Part shown: positions 1 to 9,756 of the stretch, piece after piece | How positions within the stretch are numbered: position 1 is the stretch's first letter | Layout: the number at the start of each line of letters is the position of its first letter | Assembly: GCA_946894095.1 (NCBI GenBank) | Contig: OX335642.1 | Location: 26,113,021 to 26,177,020, forward strand | Length of the DNA stretch: 64,000 bases | Direction: 5' to 3' | Origin: Incurvaria masculella | Taxonomy: Eukaryota > Arthropoda > Insecta > Lepidoptera > Incurvariidae | Program-made: the position numbers and the translations under genes | Notes under the pieces: generated by a model | Databases searched by the model: none | The model's input: the letters and a program-made list of their open reading frames with translations, nothing else | What the model was told of the DNA's origin: nothing

Positions 1-1782
1 GATCTCAATTAAATAATAAAACAAATAGAGTTCATCCACATTGCTAGTTGACCGTGTTGTCCGATGGCCAATTATGGAGATATGAGTGCCTTTTGTGTTC
101 ATGGCTTAACTAGTTATGGAAAGTCGTTTATGAAGAAGATCCTTAGCTGAATAGCGGGTGACTTCCACCGATGGATCAGTTGACAAGATGGGGACTTGCA
201 AACTGCAACGTGGGAAGTATTGGTTAACCTTCAAAACCACACACTCACCCGGAGTGCAACGTTGACGAGTACTACTAGTGAATTGACCATGAATACATAG
301 GGTAAACATTGTTCATATTGTTCCCAGAGAACAACTGAAAACACCATACAATTTCAATGCGAATTTGAGGTTCGGTCATTGTGTATTTCAGACTATAAAG
401 TTTGAATTGCTTGAATACATTAAACAGCTTCCTGAACCATTCCATATTAGGGCATTGTGATCATATAATGACTGTGTTCACTAAATCAGCCCAATGTCAG
501 AGGAAAAATGCCAGAACCACACCTATTTATTAATGGCGAGTACAGGCATTTGCAGGGTTTAGCACGCTGCTGCGTGACGCTGAGATGGCAGTAAAATCCA
601 ACCCTTCATAGTTGGTATGCTCTATGTACAACAATAATTCGAAAATGACCATGTCATTTATGCAGTAACATCCAACCCTTCGTAGCTGGTATGCAAATAT
701 ATTCAATCAAGTTATATGATCATATCATAAGCCTGACCTCCCCGTCGGCAGATGTAAAGTAGAGATCAGTGAATTGGATCTCTTTCTTTTTTTTGCTAAA
801 TTTTGAGCATGGAAATTTCTTCAAAATTTGTAACAACAAAGAGGAGAAAGCGATTCGGATATTTAGGCAGGCTTTCAATTGGTTGAGCGGTGGAGAACAT
901 TTTTCAATTTTCAATGGGGCTCTACTATTGGGGCCTAGCCCAAAATCGTCTTAATTTTCATCATTCTTTGTAATTTCCGCGAATTTTCATTTCAATTTTC
1001 GACTTTTATGTATCGAAGGTTATTGAGCAGGAATATAATAACTTTTGCTGAAATATTTAATGTTTTCTTAGTTGTAGAATAAGAGAAGGATGTATACAAT
1101 ATAGTATGGATGAGTAATATTTTAGTCAAATACTTAGGTAAACCATATATGAGGTTAAGTATAAATGATTGAATTAAAAATAGATTAATAATACTAAACG
1201 AACACGTGCCTTTATCAGTCATTGAGTTGAGTTTAATTTAGTAGGTGTATGAAAAAAATTATAGGTACATATGTTATGTAGGTACAGTAGATGGGGTATA
1301 TGTAGGCTAGGTTAGGTTTGGGCTGTAGGTGGTTATAGTTAGATTAGATTGGGTTAGGCTGGTAAGATTAGGATAAATTATGGATGTAGGTTAGGTTAAA
1401 TAAGTTGATTACTTTGGAGGAGGTTAGATTAAGTTTAAAAAAAAAAAACAAAAAAAAGACCAACTACAAAGTTAGGTAGGAAACGAAACAAAAAAAATAT
1501 GGGAAATTCACAGTAGATAAAAGGATGTTGAAGGTAATTTTGAGATGGGGGCGTGGTTGGGGTTTCCTTATTATGGAATAAAGACATTATTTTCTTTCAT
1601 GTTGTAACAATTGTCCTTACCTTATTGAATTAACTGCTTCCCTGCGTGTGGCATCGTGTGCCATGTGCAGTCACAGTTAATTGGGGGCGGCTGTGGACGG
1701 TCAGCCTCCACACTCAAAACATGATATATAAATACAACAAAGTAGCGTCCTATAGGCATATGAAAGTTGCGTCGCGATGCCG
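1..1782. other. No supported gene; AT-rich unique DNA
   Basis: I see no exon, RNA gene or complete mobile element here. Around 1290-1405 there is a G/T-rich stretch with scattered TAGGTTAGG-like words that resembles a degenerate insect telomere repeat, but no clean array. The open frames are short and A/T-driven. Confidence 0.5.
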
Positions 1783-2110
1783 CTTAGCGACAAGTAAAAA
1801 TAATACTTTTGTTTTACGCACATCTGTCTAAAACATAAAATCAAGGTCATCGCAGGCTGAGGGGCGTAGAGGGGGCGCCGAAGGGCGGAGGTATGACCCT
1901 GAGCGATCGCGCAGGTACAACGTTCGAAAGTACTCGAATAATGCTCTGCTTAGCGACAGGTAAATAATAATAAAATAATAAGAACACGACTCACGCGCCC
2001 AAGGCCAACGCCGGGCGAGGGATGGAGAGCGGGTACAGAGGAGGGGTATGACCCTGAGCGACTGCGCATCACAGGGCAGAGGGGAGCCGGGAGGAAAGAT
2101 GAGCGGGGGA
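1783..2110 (+). repeat. Degenerate tandem duplication, about 155-165 bp unit
   Basis: Two landmarks occur twice in the same order. CTTAGCGACARGTAAA lies at 1783 and 1949, and GTATGACCCTGAGCGA lies at 1891 and 2046. The spacing (166 and 155) fits one duplicated unit with small indels. The second half of each unit is GC-rich and runs into the promoter-like region that follows. Confidence 0.55.
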
Positions 2111-2119
2111 GAGGGGAGA

Positions 2120-2270
2120 GTGCGCATGACCACTCGAAAAATGGCGGGATTCCAAGGGAGGGGCGAGGGGGATCAGAGCCTAGAACAGAAAAGGCGCGCG
2201 CGTCCCTCGTCAGTCGGTGGCGAGCGAGTCTCTGGGGCAGTATGCCTCTATTCAGGGCTTACGGCACGTA
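2120..2270 (+). promoter_or_regulatory. Possible CpG-rich promoter with TCAGTC initiator
   Basis: This is a CpG-rich patch in an AT-rich background. TCAGTC at 2210-2215 matches the insect initiator consensus TCAKTY. No TATA box is visible at -30 and the +28 region does not match a DPE. A possible splice donor (GTAGGT, about 2268) follows. A possible coding exon with a strong donor lies 230 bases downstream, which is the main reason for the call. It could equally be GC-rich repeat DNA. Confidence 0.25.
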
Positions 2271-2439
2271 GGTTGAATACGCGGAAGTGTTTTACTAAGG
2301 AATTTGCACCTGCAAAGTCTTTTCCCTCGTTTAGATTTTGTTTGGGGACATTGAAACGAGTCATTGAGTTTGAGAAAGTAGCAAAAGTGCAAATTTAGGA
2401 ACGAGATGAGTTAGCTAAATAATCTATGTTTTCTTGCAG

Positions 2440-2504
2440 AGTAGGTAGATTTGCAAACAGCTTTTGTTAAAATAGAGTGAAAGAATGGACGGCACTGGAC
2501 CTTG
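2440..2504 (+). CDS. Possible small exon with an ATG
   Basis: The segment is bounded by a good 3' splice-site-like tract (TTTTCTTGCAG ending at 2439) and a near-consensus donor (CTTG|GTAAGT at 2505). Inside, an ATG at 2485 has A at -3 and G at +4, and would encode MDGTGP before the donor, leaving phase 2. It could be the first coding exon of a gene on the plus strand starting near the GC-rich patch. No downstream exon in matching phase was found: the candidate at 3355 does not continue this frame. Splice signals of this quality also occur by chance. Confidence 0.25.
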
Positions 2505-2704
2505 GTAAGTCTGTACATATTTTTGGGGACCAGAAACGGTAGCAAACTGCGAGGAGGAGCCCCGTGTGGGGGAGGTGACGGCATATGTATTGATTGTATA
2601 TCGAAGCTCGCGCGGCCTGGAAGATGCGCAAGCGCATTGGATGAAGGATTAGATATGAGGATGTACTGCATTTTGAATAACGAATAGTATGGAAGGAGAT
2701 TTTA

Positions 2705-3064
2705 TAAAGTTCTAGGTAAAGTTTTAAGTGGAATAAAATCCCTGGTTACAGTGGGGAGGGTTCTTTTGAGCTCAGATAATTTGTACTATATTTAGGAAGG
2801 ACCTCGCGTGTGTAATGTTGGTTCGTCGACTCGGACGAGGGTTACAGGCCGTGGTTTTACGTGGAATACAATCTTGCTCTACAGGGGGAGGGTTTTCTGT
2901 GTTCGAATAATGTATACAGTATTCAGGAAGGGCCTCACGTGGGTATTGAAGGTCCGATGCCTCGGACGAGGGTCACAGGCTGTGGTTTTACGTGGAATAA
3001 AATCTCGCCTCACAGGAGGATGGGTTTCTGTGTTTGATTTATATGGACTATATTTAGGAAGGGC
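2705..3064 (+). repeat. 131-bp tandem repeat, about 2.7 copies
   Basis: The word AWTYAGGAAGG recurs at 2790, 2921 and 3052, exactly 131 bases apart. Other conserved words in the unit are GTGGTTTTACGTGGAATA, a CACAGG/ACAGGGGGAGG stretch, and CTCGGACGAGGGT. The first copy is partial and more diverged. Frames through the array are byproducts of the repeat. Confidence 0.85.
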
Positions 3065-3354
3065 TTAGGAGTGTTTGGGTGTGAGTGAAATGAGGGAGTG
3101 CGTCAGCGCACGCTGAACCAGAAAGATATTAAATTCCTAGGATCAGTGTTGAATAGTAGGACCTGGAGTCCATAGTGGGGGCGACGGAACAGTCACGTAC
3201 ACCGGTTCGCTTTTTCTAGATAAAATCTATCTAGCTAGCTACAAAAGAATAAAACGATATTTCTTCACAGAAATGTTAAGGCGATGGATGTCGAGTTGTG
3301 GGAAGCATGTTTAATCCACATACTTGTGCACGCTATGTGGATTTTTGTTTGCAG

Positions 3355-3440
3355 TGCAGCCAGAAAACGAGGCATTACGGGACATCGGTCGGGTCTGGGA
3401 TCTCTATGAGATTCCATGCCAGATTGATTGTACCTTAAAC
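3355..3440 (+). CDS. Possible internal exon, unrecognised
   Basis: A strong acceptor (GGATTTTTGTTTGCAG ending 3354) and a donor-like GTAAATG at 3441 flank 86 bases. They are open in one frame with a protein-like composition: 28 residues beginning QPENEALRDIGRVWDLYEIP and ending at a codon boundary. The frame stays open past the donor to a stop at about 3490, so it may instead be a piece of an old mobile-element ORF. No family recognised. Confidence 0.25.
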
Positions 3441-3494
3441 GTAAATGTAGCATCACTAACGAACATTCCGAGAAGCTGCGGATCCTGAATTTGA

Positions 3495-5110
3495 GCCTCA
3501 AGTTAGATTGGGCGGTACCCCTTTATACTGAAAGGAGCCGGAACCCATTAAGACTTTCATACTCAGTCAAACTCTAGAAAACCATGAAAGAAAAATATAG
3601 TATTGACATTATCGCAAAAAAAAAAAACACTACGATGATACAATACATACCAAATATCTCTCTGAACATAAATGACACTATGACACCGTATTTTAAATTG
3701 TTGGCATTTAGACCTGGGAGTCATGTTCCAATATAAAAATGTTCACCTCGTTTGAGAGGAAGGCGGAGGCCATACTCTGGTTCGCTCGACAACCGGCGAC
3801 CAGGTTGACTATCTTAATAAATACAAAATCTGAAGGCATATCCATCTTGGATTGACCTCAGTGTACATTTCGCAGGCAACTTCCTGTTTCCCTGCTTAAA
3901 TTAGTCGACAACCTTGAGGGTTTGTCATGACTGCGGATAACCGCTTATCTTGAACTGCTGTTTCTATCAGCTCTTCTGAAAGCCTTTATTGGCTTTACCA
4001 CGATCTGCCAAGTGCCGGAACCGTGAAAATGTGGAGACACTCTCATGACCTACCCTGAGTCCAGGAAAGGCTTGGCAACGCGTGTGACTAATGTCACTAG
4101 ACGCGAAAATCTTTAAAGTGACTACGCTTTGGTACGTCCGGAGCAGTTCACGAAACTACCCTTATGTCCATGCATTAGTAATGGCAGATGGGAGGGTCTG
4201 AGGTATGTCCTACATTCATGTGGGCTGGTACAAGACAGATTCGTAACTATGGTCACCCGCCGTAGTTTTCAGTCACCGTTTGATCGGCTGACAAAACGAA
4301 AATTCTTGTGATACCTAATGTGTCGTACTTGACGTTGTCAGTGGACACTCGAAATATATAGTGGTCATGTTGTAAATCCAATACCCCAATTGGTATATAA
4401 TGAACCACATAAACTCATATATCCCTACACGGGAATTGAGCCTTGGTGTTCAGAGGCCATATTCAGGATGGTTGGCCGCCGCTTTTTGAAGCAGAGGTCG
4501 CATATACAGCCTGAAGGCAGGAAGGCGATCATGTGGGGACGCGGGATAACAGTGCCATGGATGGACCTTGGACTGTGAGGGGCGTCACCATTACCCCATG
4601 GGGTAAAAATTTTTTTGAAGTTCTGAGCATGCTGAAATGCTCTATTCCAATCAATTCAGATTTGTGTTTGTATGTGAGAGCGCGTGTATGAGAGAGAGAG
4701 AGATTATGTATCAGGTTAGGATAGGGAGAAAGGAACCGATTAGAAGAACCGAAAGAGACAGACAGCTAGGTACAGGAGGAGGGCATAGCACCAATGAGGA
4801 TTTGACAACAATATTCAGGAGAATACATGTTACCTAAGCAAGTAATGTAGTCAAATAACTAGATTTAACGTGAGCAAATCAGGAAACAGTAAATGGGAAT
4901 ATATTAGACGAATGGTTATGTAATGTAAATAATGAAAGCATATAGGACGATCACGACCCAATGGGGAGAACAAATGGGACGAGTGGATACATGGTAAATA
5001 GGTAATTAGTGTAGGATGTATCCAAGGGAAATATAAGGTACATAACTTAGGTTAGATATGTATAAGCGAATGTAGGCTAGGAGTCTATTTAAGGGGGGGT
5101 CTGGAGGTTT
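3495..5110. other. No supported gene
   Basis: Mixed-composition DNA with no recognised element. It contains a perfect 16-bp palindrome TTACCCCATGGGGTAA at 4591-4606 and a short (AG)n run near 4690. Frames of about 60 codons at 4129 and 4390 on the plus strand have no recognisable motif. Confidence 0.45.
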
Positions 5111-5129
5111 ACACACTGAATGCAAGTCC

Positions 5130-5447
5130 TTGGAAATGTTAGAAAAAAATATCGAAAATGAATGCCCTTCCGAGCTCACTATCGCAAAAGTTCGTGGCAA
5201 ATTAAATGCAGTTTTGTATAAAAACCCCGGTCTTGAAGAAATAAAAAAATTTACGCATTTATTAACGGCACCGGACAAACTGCCTGAAGAGGTATTTGCA
5301 GAAATGGCGCCAAATTTCAAGTTCTGTCTTTGTTTTCTGTTTTGTCTGTTGTTTTTTTATCTATTATCAAAAGTTCAAACGGAGTCTCCGTTGGAGGTGG
5401 GAGCTGAACCATCAAAAACCACTATAATTTTACCCTTACGTGGGTGA
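5130..5447 (+). pseudogene. hAT-like transposase remnant
   Basis: The first 66 codons read like the region just upstream of the hAT C-terminal dimerisation domain in arthropod transposase-like proteins: an acidic helix, then LNAVLYKNPGLEEIKKF, a spacer, LPEEVFAEMAPNFKFC. In such proteins this is normally followed by a P-[IV]-T-S-x-D-V-E-R-S-F-S motif. Here the frame changes abruptly to hydrophobic low-complexity sequence, so the domain is truncated. The plus strand carries the similarity; the opposite-strand frame is a shadow. The assignment is from recalled family character, not from a search. Confidence 0.35.
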
Positions 5448-5603
5448 AGCACTGCATGGTGAGGTAAAAAAAGTGTTCCTCACAATGTCAATCCAGTTAG
5501 GAAACCGACTTGTGCCCTAGATCCTCATAATCGTATTCGCCTAACGCAGGTCGGAATGTTAAAAGGGGTAGCCTAATAAGGAACTGACCAGAAATGTATT
5601 TAC

Positions 5604-5784
5604 CTGTGTAGTTCTGGTAGAACAACTCGCATTCCTGGTGTTCCAGGTTGATTTGGGCAACGGTGGGCGGCTGACGCGGGAGCTGGTTGCTCTCGGTAGA
5701 GACGAGAGCGAGCTCGCCAAACCCGGGGGTGTTGAAAAGCGGGTGGAGAGAACTCGCGATGTGGGTAAGGAGGCGTCCGCGCTC
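5604..5784 (-). CDS. Possible exon, minus strand, unrecognised
   Basis: On the minus strand a GC- and CpG-rich segment stays open for 60 codons and ends at a good donor, CTACACAG|GTAAAT (last exon base 5604). The C-terminal part reads PTVAQINLEHQECELFYQNY, which looks like folded protein rather than translated repeat. The upstream limit is set by an in-frame TAG that would itself form the acceptor CCTGTAG. The polypyrimidine tract there is weak, so the acceptor is uncertain. Two other frames are also open across part of the interval, as expected in GC-rich DNA. No protein family is recognised. Confidence 0.35.
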
Positions 5785-6129
5785 CTACAGGCACGTTTTG
5801 CGCCGGCACCCCCACCGAAAATAGTCACTCGAAACCGCAACCCGCACAAAATACACGTGTCGTTGGCCTCCCAACAAAAACCTAACCTCCACTCATGTCG
5901 TCCTAATCTAGGAAATTGTGACAGCTGCATAGTCACAGACTAAACACAAAACCGGAATACGGTCGCGCGCAACTCGGCAATTCGTGCTCAGAGTGCTGCG
6001 CAACTCGGTCACTAAACTTAACAGGTATTATTTCTGATTGCCTGCATTGATTGCTCTCATGCAAATAACTGAGATGATCTTTCATACAAACCCTTCTAGT
6101 AACACAAACGTTTCAACTAGCCCCGCCGT

Positions 6130-6390
6130 TGGAGAGCTAGAGATTGTAGGTATACCCCGGTGCTTATAACACTCCTACTGTCATGATAGTAGCCTTACAC
6201 ACCTTATTGAAACTAGATGCCATGCCAAGACCTTTCTTATATTGTACGGCTACATTTAACTGGATGGAAATCGACGGCAATTTTCGTTGCTGATTCGAAC
6301 ATTGTTCATTCAGTGCGATGGTAGTACGTAAGAGAGAAGACCTACAGATGAACGTAGAATTCGAACCACGAACGAAAATATGGTTCTTAT
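6130..6390 (-). mobile_element. SINE body fragment (minus strand)
   Basis: Reading the minus strand gives the shared SINE body in order: CGTAGAATTC-type 5' part, ATCGCACTGAATGA, then GTTAAATGTAGCCGT, GGTCTTGGCATGGCATC and the 3' tail. It is diverged by point changes and small indels, and its 5' head is not recognisable. Copies of the same body occur at 8351-8746 and 16175-16560. Confidence 0.7.
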
Positions 6391-6885
6391 TTCCATGTTC
6401 AGTGCATGTTATTTTACCATCGATATGAAGAGCCTAGGGTACTAGCGCATTTAGAGGGAGATATTGGTGTAACGGCCCAGGAGACGGGTTCAGTGATTTT
6501 TGAGGGCCTTCTAAATTTACGTCTCGCTCTGATCCCTGCCTTATTTAAATGTCCCCCAGTCGGAGCGAGAGGAACATTTCTGTGGTTCTTTCTTCCTGCC
6601 ATTTGGCCGCGGTTATTTATTGGCGCTTTGTCTTTTACAAGTGCCGAATATATTATTTGCCTTTAAACGTATTTTAATTTGAATATTTCTGCTTTGAATT
6701 ACATGTCACGAATCTGGGGAAACGTCGCGGAGTTTTTTTTTGTGGCACTAGACATGAATGGTTCTCGCGATACTTGCTTAACTTATTACCACATACATAG
6801 GTAAAAGGCGACGTTATTTATATAACTGGGCAAGAATGGCTGTGGTAATACTAGCATAAAATACCACAGAGGTACAAGGTGCCAT
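6391..6885. other. No supported gene
   Basis: Unique sequence with a somewhat GC-richer stretch at 6470-6620. Short frames occur on both strands without recognisable motifs or splice context. A conserved non-coding element is possible but cannot be shown from one sequence. Confidence 0.4.
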
Positions 6886-7265
6886 TGTTTATGTAACTGG
6901 AAATGGATAGTTAAATCCGTGGGTGTGGTTGAAACCGTCATGATGTTATCCTAACCCACCGCTTCCAGTCCCTTTGAGAGCACGGCAACCTTGAACTTGA
7001 TGGAAAACACAGACATTTTTTTTGCAATTTCCATCATCATGTCACCTAATGCGATGGTACCAATCCGAGCGAACTGATCCCTACTACTTAGTAGGGGAAG
7101 GTGACCTACATTTTTACATGGATTCTGAATCATGGAACAGCTCGCATTGGTAAACAAATGCACTTAACCAAATCTGAAACATAAATAAAGTAGAAGTAAA
7201 GCATGAACGGAATTGGGATTTCAATCCATGACCTCTGGAATGTCAGGCGATGCAAGGCATGCTAG
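6886..7265 (-). mobile_element. tRNA-headed SINE (minus strand)
   Basis: On the minus strand the order is a tRNA-like head (CCAGAGGTCATGGATTGAA with a degenerate B box near 7215-7226), a linker with AAGTGCATTTGTTTACC, the GTTCCATGATTCAGAATCC segment, the shared body, and the tail ending TCCAGTTACATAAA. It matches the plus-strand copy at 8351-8746 along its length. It sits directly against the LINE fragment at 7270-7690, also on the minus strand. Confidence 0.75.
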
Positions 7266-7690
7266 GACTTTGTTTTTGTTAAGCGCGGCATATGGCGTAC
7301 GCCAGGACCTAAGGGTGCCCGAAGACGCCCATGGGTTTTCGAACATTCAGGGAGGCTGCGAAAACCATGCCAGCCAGCCAGGTGCTTCTTCACACCACGT
7401 TTAAAGGACCCCAGGTCGTAATTTGGGGAAAATACCTCGGAAGGGAGGAGAGGGAGTTTATTCAATTGTTTACTGACCTTAAAAATAAAGGATCTAGAGG
7501 ATCGGTGAGTTCTTATTTTTGGAATGTCGACTGTGAATCTGCGCATTTTCTCCCTGTACCGCGTTGAGCGAAGGTAGAAAGGGGACGGAGGAACAGCGTT
7601 ATGCAGCTCCGACGAGCATTCTCCATGGTAAAGAGGATAGAAGACAGAGACAGACCCTACCTCCCTTCGGAGTTGGAGGCTCTCCAAATT
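7262..7690 (-). pseudogene. Jockey-like LINE ORF2 C-terminus (truncated)
   Basis: This minus-strand frame of about 141 codons has the hallmarks of the end of a jockey/CR1-type ORF2. Near its start is REVGSVSVFYPLYHGECSSE, comparable to the family's R-x-V-G-S-L-x-V-F-Y-R-x-Y-H-G-E-C-S-x-E motif. A later stretch, YDLGSFKRGVKKHLAG, resembles the family's terminal F-K-x-x-h-x-x-h-L. The reverse-transcriptase core is absent, so the copy is heavily 5'-truncated, as is usual for target-primed insertions. Copies of the same 3' end lie at 31535-31690, 35405-35550 and 53570-53720. Confidence 0.75.
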
Positions 7691-8350
7691 TAGGGATACC
7701 TCGGGGTACTACATAGAATTGGGTGGAAAACCAGGACTATTTTTATTTGTCTCATCGGCAATCTTTTATTCAATACGATGTTACAACCACGGGTGGGATG
7801 GGGTCAGTTGGATGGTTCTTAGCCATAGTTAGACCTACCGGGTGGCGCTGTTGCCGAGATCCGGACTTTTTAAATTGACCATTCGAATATCACGCCCGCG
7901 AATTACAATTGATCGGGCTCTGCTCGGGTGAATCTCTAAAACGAAATTAACCCTAGCGGAGTCGGAAACCTCGGCTATCGCTCAAGAAAACTTTTGTAAC
8001 TTGTTTCTCTACTCCACCTTAAAAGTATGAATGCATAAATTGGGAACATCATTTAGGCTCCCTGTCTTTGTTATGTTACGCTTATAGCCATGCCATATTC
8101 TTTGGACGCGCTGTTTATTTGTACATATGACAAACTAAATTGTATTGTAAGTTGTCTGTACCTGTGACACGACAACTTTAGAAAGAGATTTTGAAGTTTT
8201 CACGGGAAGAAGTCGTGTGTTATGCTTCGATTCAAAGACAGCTCTTCGGTTTCGAGACGATTCTCAAGTCAGTTTTGACATACAATGTATGAAAATCATA
8301 TCAAGATTGACAGCTTCAGACAGACACTCAACAGACGACTCGACTTTTGA
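7691..8350. other. No supported gene
   Basis: Unique AT-rich sequence between a LINE remnant and a SINE. No exon, RNA gene or repeat boundary recognised. Confidence 0.5.
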
Positions 8351-8746
8351 GCGGCTCGTAGCCTAGTGGCGCGGGGACTGGCCTAGCGTACCAGAGGCCT
8401 GGGTTCAATACCGACATGCACCACTGTATTTCTCTTTCCGAGTTCGATAAGTGCATTTAGTTCCGAGTGCGAGCTGCTCCATGGTTCGGAATCCATGTTA
8501 AACTGTAGGTCCCCTTCCACTAGTAGGTGGTAGGGTTTAAGCCCGCCCGGGTTGGTACCATCGCATTGGATGAAAATATGGTCGAAGCGGCAATTAAAAA
8601 TGGTCCGTGTTTTCCATCCAGTTCAATGTAGCCGTGCTCATAAATGGGAAGGTCCTGGCATGGCACCAAATTCCTTCGGGAATGTGGTGTATTGGGCTAA
8701 TATCATATCGGTATTAGCCATCCATGTCAGGTCGCATAAAAAAAAA
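8351..8746 (+). mobile_element. tRNA-derived SINE, near full length
   Basis: The 5' end resembles a tRNA gene: A-box-like TAGCCTAGTGGC at 8359-8370 and B-box-like GGTTCAATACC at 8402-8412 (consensus GGTTCGANTCC). These would form an internal RNA polymerase III promoter. A linker and a body of about 260 bases follow (landmarks GTAGGTCCCCTTCC, GGTGGTAGGGTTTA, GTTCAATGTAGCCGTG), then the tail CCATCCATGTCAG and an A-rich end. The body is shared with the 5S-type copies at 16175 and 61584. This is the best copy of the tRNA-headed form in the window. Confidence 0.85.
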
Positions 8747-9369
8747 GACAAAAACTTGAGAATCGTCACGGCCTCAGCATTAGTGTGCTTGCCGACATAA
8801 AAGCCACGTGTTTTGGCGTCTCACTACGGCAGTGCCGGTCGTGTAGGAGTGTGTATAGTGCCAAACGTGAAGTGTCCGCGATTGTGAGCTGCAAGAAGAA
8901 ACCCAGCCAGCCTAGCAGACCCCAGCGAAACTTCGAGTACTAAGAAAACGAACTTTTATATCTGGAACTAGGCTTGGGTAAGGTTTAATTTCGACGCATC
9001 GGCGTTTTAGAGCGCCGTCATCGGTCAGTGAGTACCGCCCGCGAACACATGCCCATGTTTGTAAAATAGTTATCTGCATTGCATATACGTAAATATCTAA
9101 ATATATTTGTATGTCTGTACCACGTAGACTGTACAGTATACCGAAACGGTTTTCAAAATGTTCTGTCATCGAGATATCCGTTCAGAATGAGACTGAACCG
9201 AGCGATCCGGGGTGCCGCAGTTACTTCAATATATCATGCCTGAGTATTGATAACGGCGAAGTCACGTGGTATTAACGGCACACGACGGGTATTAGGAAAC
9301 GGGAAAAAACTGCGCCGCACAAGAAGGCGTTGGGGGAAGTTCGAAAGGTCGACCGATGGAGTCTACATC
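8747..9369. other. No supported gene
   Basis: No coding exon or repeat boundary recognised. The sequence is moderately GC-rich between 8800 and 9060 but shows no splice-bounded open frame. Confidence 0.4.
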
Positions 9370-9756
9370 ACATAGCGGTACGTAGGTCAGGGGCGTGTGG
9401 ACTTGCCTTCCATGCCAGAGGTCGTGGGTTCAAATCCGCGTGTCGTTCATGTACCACTTTCTTTCTCTTTCTGAGTTGGATTAGTGCATGTGAGCAGTTT
9501 CATGGTTCGGATGTTATGTAAAACTGTAGGTTCCATTACCTTACTAGGTGGTAGGGTTATGCTCTGCCCGGGGTGGTACCATCGCGTTGCATTAAAAGAT
9601 GGCCGAAACGGCAAACTTTTTATTTCCAATCCAGTTCAATGTAGCCGTGCTCATAAATGGAAGCTTCCTTGAATGGCAATACATTTCTACGAGAATGCCG
9701 TATGTCTATGATGGCGGATGTGGTATTATCAATCCATAGTCAGTTACACAGAAAAC
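9370..9756 (+). mobile_element. tRNA-derived SINE, diverged
   Basis: The head has GACTTGCCTTCCATGCCAG followed by a B box GGTTCAAATCC at 9427-9437. The linker, the GTAGGTTCCATTACC segment, the body (GTTCAATGTAGCCGTG near 9632) and a tail ending CAGTTACACAGAAAA follow. It differs from the copy at 8351 by many substitutions and small indels, so it is an older insertion. Confidence 0.8.

Noticed and set aside
1290..1405. Telomere repeat array
   Set aside because: TAGGTTAGG words are scattered and degenerate; there is no continuous TTAGG run here.
4591..4606. Palindrome TTACCCCATGGGGTAA as an operator
   Set aside because: A perfect palindrome, but with no gene nearby to regulate; one such site can arise by chance.
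8351..8412. A tRNA gene (also at 9370, 13190, 55497 and 60362)
   Set aside because: A and B boxes are present but the acceptor stem and a proper anticodon arm are not, and several copies continue into the same SINE body.
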